DNA of 6,505 bases from an uncultured Bacilli bacterium (GCA_947627405.1 CANQVY010000070.1:1-6505), one strand, 5' to 3'; positions 1 to 6,149 are shown, counted from the stretch's first letter. Notes: a model not told the origin generated them from the sequence alone. Numbers and translations: made by a program.

Positions 1-984
1 TACACAATAAGCGCTATAAGAGGTATCTGGATCTGCTGTAATCGTCCAATAACTATAATTCGCAGCCATATAGTTATAATTTCGACAAGATTTAGCTGTA
101 ACATAGGTACATTTCTCATCAATGCTTGCCAACATATAATCATAGGCTGTAATCGTAAATACATATTGATTTTCTAATCGTTCACTACATTCGACTTCAG
201 CATCACTTCTTGTATCTGAACTTTTTCGTTTTCCAATACATAAACTTACAGGTACAATCTGTGCTTTATGAGATTCATCCGTCATAAATCGATTGTTTTT
301 ATAAATACTATCCAAAGCTTCTTTTAATCGACTTTTTTCATATATATTATATCCATAATTGAAATTAGTTTCACTATTATAGCGATCATCCCAAGCATAT
401 TGTCTTTCTCGATAATCTTCATTCAACATAATTTTAACTGTACCATCTTCATATACACGAACAATACGGAAAATTCGATCATTAAATTTCAAATAATTGG
501 CAACATTTTCTCCTCTAAATACATAATCATTGCCTATTTGATATAAGCCATCTTTTTCACGAACCGTACCACTTTCAATAATTTTCTTGGCAATTTCTTT
601 TGTTTGATACTCATTACCACAATTTAAATATGCCGTATATTTATATTTATTATTATTAAGAGTAACAACTACTTTCCCACTACAAGTCTGATTTTTTATA
701 AGTTTTTCCATTGGTTTTAAATATCCTTCAGCACTTAATTTGCTATCTCGTACACTAACTTCTCCTCCCTCTTTCTTAGGAAGTAAATTGGAATAATCTG
801 AATAATATTTTCGAGCCGCTTCTTCTAATTTATCTTCAATTTGTCCATAAGACAACTTAGAATTATTTATCTTGTAAAAAACAATGGATACAACAATTCC
901 AACAATAATAATAAAAATTAAGATTCCTAAATAGATAAACAATTTCTTATCAATAGATTTAATCTTATCCTTCATTTGATTCAT
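1..984 (-). CDS. Membrane-anchored extracellular protein, C-terminus beyond window (partial)
   Basis: The frame is open from an ATG at 984 to the left edge, giving 328 codons with no stop. Residues 1-14 are Lys-rich and cytoplasmic (MNQMKDKIKSIDKK). Residues 15-37 are one hydrophobic helix with no lipobox or clear signal-peptidase site, so the rest is probably displayed outside as a type II membrane protein. Residues 46-64 look helical (LSYGQIEDKLEEAARKYY). Residues 101-122 carry a Cys pair in a beta-like region. Residues 165-200 contain a repeated-strand motif (RIFRIVRVYEDGTVKIMLNE), and more Cys follow at 249, 266, 292, 300 and 327. The overall plan (anchor, long ectodomain, FRIVRV..DGTVKI strand, Cys-rich YWTITAD end) resembles large surface or pilin-like proteins common in gut Firmicutes; that is a general impression, not a family assignment. 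A GAAAGG ribosome binding site lies at 995-1000. The function is unknown; secretion or adhesion is only a guess. Confidence 0.85.
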   Translation of the reverse strand, partial: MNQMKDKIKSIDKKLFIYLGILIFIIIVGIVVSIVFYKINNSKLSYGQIEDKLEEAARKYYSDYSNLLPKKEGGEVSVRDSKLSAEGYLKPMEKLIKNQTCSGKVVVTLNNNKYKYTAYLNCGNEYQTKEIAKKIIESGTVREKDGLYQIGNDYVFRGENVANYLKFNDRIFRIVRVYEDGTVKIMLNEDYRERQYAWDDRYNSETNFNYGYNIYEKSRLKEALDSIYKNNRFMTDESHKAQIVPVSLCIGKRKSSDTRSDAEVECSERLENQYVFTITAYDYMLASIDEKCTYVTAKSCRNYNYMAANYSYWTITADPDTSYSAYCV

Positions 985-1010
985 TATACATCAACCTTTC
1001 TACTATCACA

Positions 1011-1039
1011 ATTATATCAAGAAAAAAGAAATGATACAA
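1011..1039 (-). promoter_or_regulatory. Extended -10 promoter for the membrane-anchored protein
   Basis: On the minus strand there is TTGTAT (1039-1034), a 17-bp spacer, then TATAAT (1016-1011) preceded by TG one base upstream (TGATATAAT), which is an extended -10. A start near 1004 would give a leader of about 20 nt containing the GAAAGG site. The -35 lies in the loop of the upstream operon's terminator hairpin. Confidence 0.75.
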
Positions 1040-1049
1040 CTCATTTCTT
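1020..1049 (-). terminator. Rho-independent terminator of the metal-resistance operon
   Basis: The arms AAGAAATGA (plus 1026-1034) and TCATTTCTT (1041-1049) form a perfect 9-bp stem with a 6-nt loop. On the minus strand the stem is followed by a T-rich tail (1025-1019). The hairpin starts inside the ATPase stop codon (1048-1050), so termination is immediate. It could also work weakly on the plus strand, where TTTTTTT follows at 1051. Confidence 0.7.
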
Positions 1050-3087
1050 ATTTTTTTAATATCTTTATTGTATTTAAAATAGTTAATAAAGTAACACCAA
1101 CATCTGCAAAAACAGCCATCCACATTTGAGTTAAACCAAGTATAGACAAAATTAAGAAAACGATTTTTACAGCAAAAGCAAAAATTAAATTTTGCAAAAT
1201 AATTCGATTTGTATATTTGGAAATTGTAATTAAACGATTTATTTTGTCTAAAGAATCATTCATAAGAACGATATCACTAGAATCGATAGCTAACGTACTT
1301 CCTTTTAACCCCATGGCAATACCAATATCACTAAGTGCTAAACCAGGTGCATCATTTACGCCATCTCCCACAAATGCAACATATTGATTTTTTCTACTAG
1401 TATGAATCAATTGTTCTAACTGTGTATATTTGGCATCTGGTGTCATTTCATAAATAAAATGTTTTACTCCCACTTTTTGTGCCACCTTTTTTGCTTCTTT
1501 TTGGTCGTCCCCAGTATACATATAAGTCATAATTCCTTTTTGATTTAAATTTTGAATTGCCTTTTTACTATCTCTTTTAATTGTATCTTTTAATTCAATA
1601 TAGCCAATCACTTGTTCATCTTCGCTAAGATAAATACAATTTTTCGAATTTTCATGATACTGAACAAAATCATTATTCCCTATTTTATATTTATGATTTT
1701 CTCTTACATAAGAAATTCCGGCACCCGCTTTTTCCTCAATATTTGTAATTTTTTCATTTTTTATATTTAATTTTTTATAAGAAAGAATAGATTTTGCAAT
1801 TGGATGTGTAGAATATTGTTCTCCCATATAAATCAGTTTATATATTTTCTCTTTTGAATATGAATTGAGACTAACAATATTTGTAATGGTAAAAGTACCT
1901 GTTGTAATTGTCCCTGTTTTATCAAAAACAATTTTATTTATATGACGAGCCATATCTAAATAATGACTTCCCTTAATTAAAATACCATTCTTACTAGCAA
2001 GACCTATCCCCGAAAAATAACTAAGTGGTACAGATATCACAATAGCGCAAGGACACGCAACGACTAAAAAGGACAAAGCACGATAATAACTTAATGTATA
2101 CGTAATAGAAAATATAGATGGTAAAAGCAAAAAAATCATACAAGCAAGAACAATAACAACAGGTGTATAAATTTTAGAGCACTGTTCAACAAAATTTTCT
2201 GCTTTTGTTTTCTTATCTGAAGCGGTTTCAACCAAAGCTAAAATTTGACTAATTGTACTATCTTTATATTCTTTGGTTGCTTTTATCTCAATTGTTTGAT
2301 TCATATTAATGCTCCCAGATAAAACCTCTTCTCCTTTTTGAACTTCTATCCATTTGCTTTCTCCAGTTAAAGAAGATTTATCCAACTGAGCTTTTTTACT
2401 TATTAATATTCCATCTACCGGTACTTTCTCACCTAAATTAACCACAACCGTATTGCCAATTTGAATATCATAAGGAGTCATTGATTTGATTTTTCCACCA
2501 ATTTTTATATTCGCAGTTATAGGAGCAATATCCATTAGTGAAGCGATTGATTTTCTAGTGCGATTGACCGCTTTATTTTCTAATATTTTTCCAATTTCAT
2601 AAAGAGTAATTACCAGAATTCCCTCGGTTTTTTTATCAATGAAATAAGCACCAAAGCAAGAAATAACTAATAAAATATTTTCATCTAAAACGAATTTAGG
2701 AAGAAGTTGAATAGCTTTCATTCCCACTTTATAAAGTAAAATAAAATAAGAGGCTAGAACGAAAAGATTATGCAACGTTCCTTCCAAAGCAAAGGAAAAA
2801 GAATAAATTAAAATTCCTAAAATAAGTCGAAAAAAATCAAAAAGATAAGATCGATTTGTATTTTTTTCATTGATAGAAAGAACAACATCCGGTTCTATTT
2901 TTTGAATAATTTTTTGTGTATAGGATAAGACATCATAAGATGAAATATCTGTAGCAAATGTTAATTTTAATTTTGCAAAATTCAACCTTACATCTTTATA
3001 ATGCTTATTTTTCTTCATTTCTGTTTCTATTTTTAAAGCACAACTTGCACAATCAATATTAGCAATATGAAAACTATAATTCTTCAA
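1048..3087 (-). CDS. cadA: Zn/Cd/Pb-transporting P1B-type ATPase (CadA/ZntA-like)
   Basis: This is a 679-residue heavy-metal efflux pump that uses ATP to export divalent soft metals across the cell membrane. Residues 1-70 form one metal-binding HMA-like domain with C13-x-x-C16 (IDCASC). Four membrane helices lie at about 84-168. The actuator domain has TGES at 241-244. Helix 6 carries C345-P-C347 followed by SVP. The phosphorylation site is D389 in DKTGT. The nucleotide domain has H428-P429, TGD at 525-527 and GDGVND at 574-579. In helices 7 and 8, K641 and D662 (ADVG) match the Lys and Asp that mark the Zn/Cd/Pb (P1B-2) subgroup rather than copper pumps. The family is usually about 700-730 residues, so this one is slightly short but complete. 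The start is TTG at 3087, chosen because AAAGGGGAGGG lies 6 nt upstream and no in-frame ATG fits. It overlaps the repressor gene by 14 nt, so the two are probably translationally coupled. The exact metal preference cannot be read from sequence. Confidence 0.95.
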   Translation of the reverse strand: MKNYSFHIANIDCASCALKIETEMKKNKHYKDVRLNFAKLKLTFATDISSYDVLSYTQKIIQKIEPDVVLSINEKNTNRSYLFDFFRLILGILIYSFSFALEGTLHNLFVLASYFILLYKVGMKAIQLLPKFVLDENILLVISCFGAYFIDKKTEGILVITLYEIGKILENKAVNRTRKSIASLMDIAPITANIKIGGKIKSMTPYDIQIGNTVVVNLGEKVPVDGILISKKAQLDKSSLTGESKWIEVQKGEEVLSGSINMNQTIEIKATKEYKDSTISQILALVETASDKKTKAENFVEQCSKIYTPVVIVLACMIFLLLPSIFSITYTLSYYRALSFLVVACPCAIVISVPLSYFSGIGLASKNGILIKGSHYLDMARHINKIVFDKTGTITTGTFTITNIVSLNSYSKEKIYKLIYMGEQYSTHPIAKSILSYKKLNIKNEKITNIEEKAGAGISYVRENHKYKIGNNDFVQYHENSKNCIYLSEDEQVIGYIELKDTIKRDSKKAIQNLNQKGIMTYMYTGDDQKEAKKVAQKVGVKHFIYEMTPDAKYTQLEQLIHTSRKNQYVAFVGDGVNDAPGLALSDIGIAMGLKGSTLAIDSSDIVLMNDSLDKINRLITISKYTNRIILQNLIFAFAVKIVFLILSILGLTQMWMAVFADVGVTLLTILNTIKILKK

Positions 3088-3421
3088 TATGATCCCTCCC
3101 CTTTCTATAGATTTCTTTCACGTGTTCATCATCTAATGAATAATATACCACTTTCCCAACTTTTCGATACTTAACTAATTTGGCTTGCTTTAAAATTCTT
3201 AATTGATGAGAAACTGCAGATTGCGTTGCATTAATAATATTAGCAATATCACAAACACACAATTCATCTTCCAATAATACAGAAAGAATTTTCATACGTG
3301 TAGAATCCCCAAAAACTTTAAATAGTTCGGCTATATTAATTATAAAATCATCGTTTGGAAGTGTTGCTTTTAATCGTTCTACTTTTTCTCCATCAATAAT
3401 CGTAATATCATTAACTTCCAT
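3074..3421 (-). CDS. cadC: ArsR/SmtB-family metal-sensing repressor (CadC-like)
   Basis: This is a 115-residue winged-helix repressor expected to bind DNA as a dimer and let go when metal binds, controlling the downstream efflux pump. Residues 31-50 (AELFKVFGDSTRMKILSVLL) are the family's usual first helices. E53-LCVCD follows with C55 and C57, the alpha-3 metal site of CadC and ArsR. The recognition helix is about residues 65-77 (ATQSAVSHQLRIL), and the beta wing is about 84-95 (KYRKVGKVVYYS). At the C-terminus D98, H100, H111 and E114 have exactly the spacing of the CadC alpha-5 zinc site. The N-terminus has no Cys or His, so the alpha-3N site lacks the two extra N-terminal cysteines of CadC. 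The start is ATG at 3421 because AAGGAGG sits 5 nt upstream. A longer frame reaching 3529 would run through the promoter and operator and is rejected. CadC is the best label; CzrA/SmtB-like would also fit. Confidence 0.93.
   Translation of the reverse strand: MEVNDITIIDGEKVERLKATLPNDDFIINIAELFKVFGDSTRMKILSVLLEDELCVCDIANIINATQSAVSHQLRILKQAKLVKYRKVGKVVYYSLDDEHVKEIYRKGRDHIEEL
3094..3104 (-). promoter_or_regulatory. Ribosome binding site fixing the TTG start of the ATPase
   Basis: AAAGGGGAGGG on the minus strand ends 6 nt before TTG (3087) and lies inside the 3' end of the repressor gene. This strong purine tract is the main reason for accepting a TTG start. Confidence 0.75.
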
Positions 3422-3426
3422 CTTAT

Positions 3427-3433
3427 CCTCCTT
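3427..3433 (-). promoter_or_regulatory. Consensus ribosome binding site of the repressor gene
   Basis: AAGGAGG on the minus strand lies 5 nt before ATG (3421). It decides the start in favour of the 115-residue protein and touches the edge of the operator palindrome. Confidence 0.85.
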
Positions 3434-3454
3434 ATATGAATAATTGTTCATATA
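3433..3454 (-). promoter_or_regulatory. Operator palindrome of the metal-resistance operon
   Basis: This is a 22-bp inverted repeat with half-sites TATATGAA and TTCATATA around a 6-bp centre, with only one mismatched pair. On the minus strand it contains ATGAACAATTATTCAT, the TGAA(C/T)A-type imperfect palindrome typical of SmtB/CzrA/CadC operators. It covers the predicted transcription start (about 3452) just downstream of the -10, so a bound repressor would block initiation or promoter clearance. Assignment to this repressor is inferred from position and resemblance. Confidence 0.8.
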
Positions 3455-3458
3455 TTTT

Positions 3459-3487
3459 ATTATATGTAAGAAAAAGAACAATGTCAA
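3459..3487 (-). promoter_or_regulatory. Consensus sigma-A promoter of the cadC-cadA operon
   Basis: On the minus strand there is a perfect TTGACA (3487-3482), a 17-bp spacer and a perfect TATAAT (3464-3459). Such a strong promoter fits a gene pair held off by a repressor. The predicted start, about 3452, falls inside the palindrome at 3433-3454. Confidence 0.88.
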
Positions 3488-3548
3488 GAAATTTGAATCT
3501 ATTTTTATAGAAATAAAAAATAAAGCCAAAATAAGATTAGGTGAGACT

Positions 3549-4499
3549 ATGAAAATAAGATTAGGTTATGTAGCATTATCAAAAACATTAGATGATTTAA
3601 CTACATCGAGTACTATAACATATACCAATTTTGAAAAAGAAAAGAAAACATATAATGATTTATATCAAATCATTCAAAGAAATTTAAATAGCTTAGAAAA
3701 AATACTCATTTATAATCAAAAAAATAATATTCATTTCTATCGTTTAACTTCTAAACTCATTCCTTTAGCAACACATAATAAAGTAAATTATAATTATATT
3801 ACCCCTTTTCAATCCCAATTCAATAAATTAAGCAATATGATACAAGAAAGTCATATAAGAATCGATACACATCCCGACCAATATGCTGTTTTAAATAGTA
3901 TAAATAAGAATGTTGTTGAAAATACGGTAGAAATATTAGAATATCACTATAAAATATTAAATGCACTGGGAATTAAGAACAAGATCATTCTTCTTCATAT
4001 TGGCGGAAATAACTTTGGTAAAACAAACAGCAAAAAAAGATTTATTAATAATTTTAACAAATTGCCAGATTATTTAAAAAAATCTATTGCTATAGAAAAT
4101 GATGATAAAGTATTTAATATAAAAGATGTCTTAGAAATTTCCAATCAAATTCATGTCCCCGTTGTTTTCGATTATCATCATTTTATTTGCAATCATGAGG
4201 ATACAAAATTAGAAGAAATAATAAAAGAAGTTTTTGATACTTGGAAAAATCAAATCCCAAAAATTCATTTTTCCTCCCCAAAAAGCAAATTAAAAAAAGA
4301 ATTTAGAAGCCATCATGATTATATCAATGCATCAGAATTTATTGATTTTATCGAAAAAATTAAATTTATAAATCAAGATTTTGATATAATGATTGAAGCC
4401 AAAGCAAAAGATGAAGCACTATTTCGATTAATAAGAGAATTAAAATATAAAACAAATTATAAATTTATAGATGAAACAACCTTTGAAATAGAATTATAA
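3549..4499 (+). CDS. uvsE: UV DNA damage endonuclease, UvsE/UVDE family
   Basis: This is a 316-residue TIM-barrel endonuclease that nicks DNA 5' to UV photoproducts (pyrimidine dimers, 6-4 products) and some other lesions, starting an alternative excision repair. The N-terminus MKIRLGYVALS is the family's usual opening. Residues that fit the multi-metal active site are H108 in IDTHPDQ, H150 in ILLHIGG, E183 in IENDD, D208 and H211 in VFDYHHF, H240 in IHFSSP, H255/H256 in RSHHDYI, and E283 with K285/K287 in MIEAKAKDEAL. The length matches Bacillus homologues (about 300-320). The start is ATG at 3549, with AGGTGA at 3539-3544 and the family N-terminus right after it. A 35-codon upstream extension in frame would begin with TTG inside the repressor operator and is rejected. 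It is divergent from the metal operon, with 127 nt between the start codons. I see no convincing promoter of its own. AGA dominates among its Arg codons, in contrast to the CGA-rich gene at 1-984. Confidence 0.94.
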   Translation: MKIRLGYVALSKTLDDLTTSSTITYTNFEKEKKTYNDLYQIIQRNLNSLEKILIYNQKNNIHFYRLTSKLIPLATHNKVNYNYITPFQSQFNKLSNMIQESHIRIDTHPDQYAVLNSINKNVVENTVEILEYHYKILNALGIKNKIILLHIGGNNFGKTNSKKRFINNFNKLPDYLKKSIAIENDDKVFNIKDVLEISNQIHVPVVFDYHHFICNHEDTKLEEIIKEVFDTWKNQIPKIHFSSPKSKLKKEFRSHHDYINASEFIDFIEKIKFINQDFDIMIEAKAKDEALFRLIRELKYKTNYKFIDETTFEIEL

Positions 4500-4521
4500 A
4501 ATTTCGTAGGTATTTATTATA

Positions 4522-4550
4522 TTGGATTCATAAAAATCAAAATATAATAT
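4522..4550 (+). promoter_or_regulatory. Candidate promoter for the small membrane protein
   Basis: TTGGAT (4522-4527) is followed after 17 bp by TAATAT (4545-4550). An overlapping perfect TATAAT lies at 4543-4548 with a 15-bp spacer. The sequence is AT-rich, so chance matches are likely. There is no terminator after the endonuclease gene, so read-through expression is also possible. Confidence 0.4.
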
Positions 4551-4571
4551 AAGGAAAGGAGAATAGATTTT

Positions 4572-4709
4572 ATGTATAGTTTTGGTTGTCCATACTATTA
4601 TTATCAAGATAATAACAACTCCAACAGTTGGTGGATTTGGGTTATTATTATTGTTTTTGTTATTTTTTTCCTATGTGGTTCAGACAAAGGAAGAAATAAT
4701 TGGAATTAA
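4572..4709 (+). CDS. Small single-pass membrane protein, 45 residues
   Basis: The reading frame begins at ATG 4572 and ends at TAA 4707-4709. AAAGGAG at 4555-4561 lies 10 nt upstream. The N-terminal 20 residues are Tyr- and Asn-rich (MYSFGCPYYYYQDNNNSNSW). Residues 20-35 form one strongly hydrophobic aromatic-bordered helix (WWIWVIIIVFVIFFLC). The end is a short polar tail, GSDKGRNNWN. A 14-bp-stem terminator follows 11 nt after the stop, so the ribosome site, frame and terminator line up as a gene unit. I know no family for it. Firmicutes have many small membrane proteins of this general build, including some spore-associated ones, but nothing here proves that role. A 63-codon frame that overlaps it has only a TTG start without a ribosome site and runs through the terminator. 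Confidence 0.65.
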   Translation: MYSFGCPYYYYQDNNNSNSWWIWVIIIVFVIFFLCGSDKGRNNWN

Positions 4710-4720
4710 TAAATTCCCAT

Positions 4721-4760
4721 TTAAAAGGAACATAAACCATATGTTCCTTTTAAGATTTTT
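4721..4760 (+). terminator. Rho-independent terminator after the small membrane protein gene
   Basis: The arms at 4721-4734 (TTAAAAGGAACATA) and 4740-4753 pair perfectly over 14 bp around the 5-nt loop AACCA, followed by GATTTTT. The stem is AT-rich but long. It would end transcripts from the small gene and any read-through from the endonuclease gene. Confidence 0.85.
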
Positions 4761-5065
4761 AGATATTTTATAACATACAAAAGAATAAAAACATCAGCTC
4801 TTAAACATTTGTTAGTTTCAAATGCTATCTTAAAAAAATTGCATTTGCCTAACCCATCAAATGCATCCTTTTTTTATTTTATGAAAGTTTCCTTGATATT
4901 GATCATAACATTTAAAAAACTTTTATTAACTACGTTCTCCATTTTTACTAGAAAAATCCAAGCTTTTTTTATCCATCTAGTGGCCTAAAGAAAGAAGTAT
5001 GCCAACTTTTTTGAGTTAGACAATAATAGTAATAATGACTATCATTTTATAAAAATTTTAATACT
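4761..5065. other. Intergenic stretch without a convincing gene
   Basis: About 300 nt lie between two converging genes. The left part holds the hairpin cluster at 4801-4880. The rest is AT-rich with stops in all frames. On the minus strand around 4938-4975 a short open piece, MDKKSLDFSSKNGERS followed by stop, reads more like protein than random AT-rich DNA, but it has no ribosome site. It may be the tail of a decayed gene. On the plus strand a 35-codon ATG frame at 4881 lacks a ribosome site. No clear T-tract terminator was found for the minus-strand gene ending at 5066. Confidence 0.5.
4806..4876 (+). promoter_or_regulatory. Four-segment repeat with alternative hairpins and a terminator-like end
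   Basis: The segments are CATTTG (4806-4811), CAAATGC (4819-4825), GCATTTG (4841-4847) and CAAATGC (4858-4864), with a T7 run at 4869-4875. Segments 1:2 and 3:4 can pair, the latter extending to 8 bp as TGCATTTG/CAAATGCA followed by the T run. Alternatively 2:3 pair over 7 bp. This is the geometry of an attenuator or riboswitch expression platform. However, no plus-strand gene follows, so it may simply be a second terminator or the remains of a lost leader. Confidence 0.4.
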
Positions 5066-5881
5066 TTATCTTTTCTTTACTAGTGTGTATCTGCTTTTAT
5101 CAAACATTTGCCAAGGAGCAAAATCATTACCCTCTGTATGCCCAGATATGGCAAAGTTTGTAAATCCATAACTTGCTAAAATTTCTTCGTTTTTTTCTAA
5201 CTGTTTAATAAGATTTCTAATGACACCTAACCAGATAAAATCTGGTATTGACTGATATTTTTCTGGAATATATTTAGCAAATAACTTTGGATTTAATCCA
5301 ATTGACTTTAAAAATTCGATCCTTTCCATTCTTGATGTTTGATAGTTCTCATTACTTATTTGATAAGTTTGATATTCTTTAAAATTTCCAATACTAAGTT
5401 TTCTTAAATCATACCAAGGAATAAAATATCTTTCATGCGTACAAATACTTTTTGAAACTTCCCTTCCATCAAAACCTTTTGAAACAGCTTCAATTATAAC
5501 ATCTTTTCCTAAATCAACACCAACCGATATTCCTGCCCATCTTTCGTATCTTTCTGTTGGCTCACGAATTGTATTAAATAAAACTATTACTCCCAGTGGA
5601 TCTTTTTCTTTGACTTTAATTAAGGTATCATAAAAGTCTTTTCTTTTTCCAGCATTTTCTATACCTAAAATAGGAGTTCTCCCCTTTAATGTATCAACTC
5701 TATTTTGAGCAAAGCTATCTAAGTATTCTTTATTATTTAAATAGTCTTCTTCACTTTCTACTAATGTTAAATCTCTGACAGGACTTAATTGTGGAAAAAA
5801 ATATAATAAATTTAACATATCGCTTGTTCTATAATATTGCATCATTTTTTGCTTATCATCAATATTATTCATATTTAGCAT
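5066..5881 (-). CDS. Unrecognised 271-residue soluble protein
   Basis: The frame is intact from ATG 5881 to TAA 5066-5068. A second in-frame ATG lies 3 codons in (5872), so the true start could be either. AGGGAG at 5892-5897 lies 10 nt before the first ATG, which favours it. There is no signal peptide or membrane helix. Conserved-looking islands are RTPILGIENAGKRKDFY (68-84), PLGVIVLFNTIREPTERYER (95-114), WAGISVGVDLGKDVIIEAV (115-133), GFDGREVSK (136-144), ERYFIPWYDL (150-159), FIWLGVIRNLI (215-225) and a striking C-terminus, FAISGHTEGNDFAPWQMFDK (243-262). The many aromatic and Gly/Asp clusters suggest an enzyme or ligand-binding fold. I cannot assign a family and give no function. It stands alone on the minus strand, about 450 nt downstream of an ADP-ribosylglycohydrolase gene, which is too far to argue for an operon given the hairpin between them. 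Its leader carries an inverted repeat that could control translation. Confidence 0.85.
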   Translation of the reverse strand: MLNMNNIDDKQKMMQYYRTSDMLNLLYFFPQLSPVRDLTLVESEEDYLNNKEYLDSFAQNRVDTLKGRTPILGIENAGKRKDFYDTLIKVKEKDPLGVIVLFNTIREPTERYERWAGISVGVDLGKDVIIEAVSKGFDGREVSKSICTHERYFIPWYDLRKLSIGNFKEYQTYQISNENYQTSRMERIEFLKSIGLNPKLFAKYIPEKYQSIPDFIWLGVIRNLIKQLEKNEEILASYGFTNFAISGHTEGNDFAPWQMFDKSRYTLVKKR

Positions 5882-5882
5882 A

Positions 5883-5922
5883 AAAAATCAGCTCCCTAGA
5901 ATATAATTAATTCCTGATTTTT
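5883..5922 (-). promoter_or_regulatory. Leader inverted repeat bracketing the ribosome binding site
   Basis: AAAAATCAG (plus 5883-5891) and CTGATTTTT (5914-5922) form a perfect 9-bp inverted repeat with a 22-nt interval. On the minus strand the ribosome site AGGGAG (5892-5897) lies in the loop right beside the 3' arm, and the ATG follows that arm directly. The arm plus its U-run also looks like a weak terminator. A weak promoter candidate, TTGTTA (5957-5952) with TAATAA (5934-5929), would start transcripts at the first arm. A regulatory role is inference only. Confidence 0.4.
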
Positions 5923-5979
5923 GTTTTCTTATTATTTAAAAAAAACTTAGATAACAAAGAATCATCATACTACGATTGC

Positions 5980-6129
5980 TTAAATTTGCCATTTTTGAAA
6001 TATCATAAAAATACTTTTTCCATCATAAGCATATTGAATGTGTGAACAACACCATTTATAGGCAAATTCGCATTTAACTTCATCACTTGCACTTTTTATG
6101 CCATCAGGGGTAAATCTATAAAAATTATA
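5980..6129 (-). pseudogene. Possible C-terminal gene remnant without a start
   Basis: A 49-codon open stretch runs from a TGA at 6130-6132 to a TAA at 5980-5982, with no ATG, GTG or TTG start and ribosome site at its head. Its composition is protein-like: YRFTPDGIKSASDEVK, then CEFAYKWCCSHIQYAYDGKS, then a hydrophobic end. Three closely spaced Cys and several aromatic residues make pure chance less likely in such AT-rich DNA. I do not recognise a family. It may be the tail of a gene whose front was deleted, or a frame that is open by chance. Confidence 0.3.
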
Positions 6130-6149
6130 TCATAAATTTGAACATTTTA

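Noticed and set aside
3422..3529. N-terminal extension of the repressor frame to 3529
   Set aside because: It would translate through the consensus promoter and operator; AAGGAGG 5 nt before ATG 3421 and the family N-terminus fix the shorter start.
3444..3548. 35-codon N-terminal extension of the UV endonuclease
   Set aside because: It has a TTG start inside the operator with no ribosome site; the family begins at MKIRLGYVALS, which follows ATG 3549.
3499..3548. Possible promoter for the endonuclease (TTGAAT or TATAGA pieces)
   Set aside because: No -35/-10 pair with acceptable spacing and match; AT-rich background gives such pieces by chance.
4582..4773. 63-codon plus-strand frame
   Set aside because: It has a TTG start and no ribosome site, and it runs through the terminator hairpin; the overlapping 4572-4709 frame has proper gene signals.
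4881..4988. 35-codon plus-strand ATG frame
   Set aside because: It follows a T-rich run with no ribosome binding site; the hydrophobic composition is expected from AT-rich DNA.
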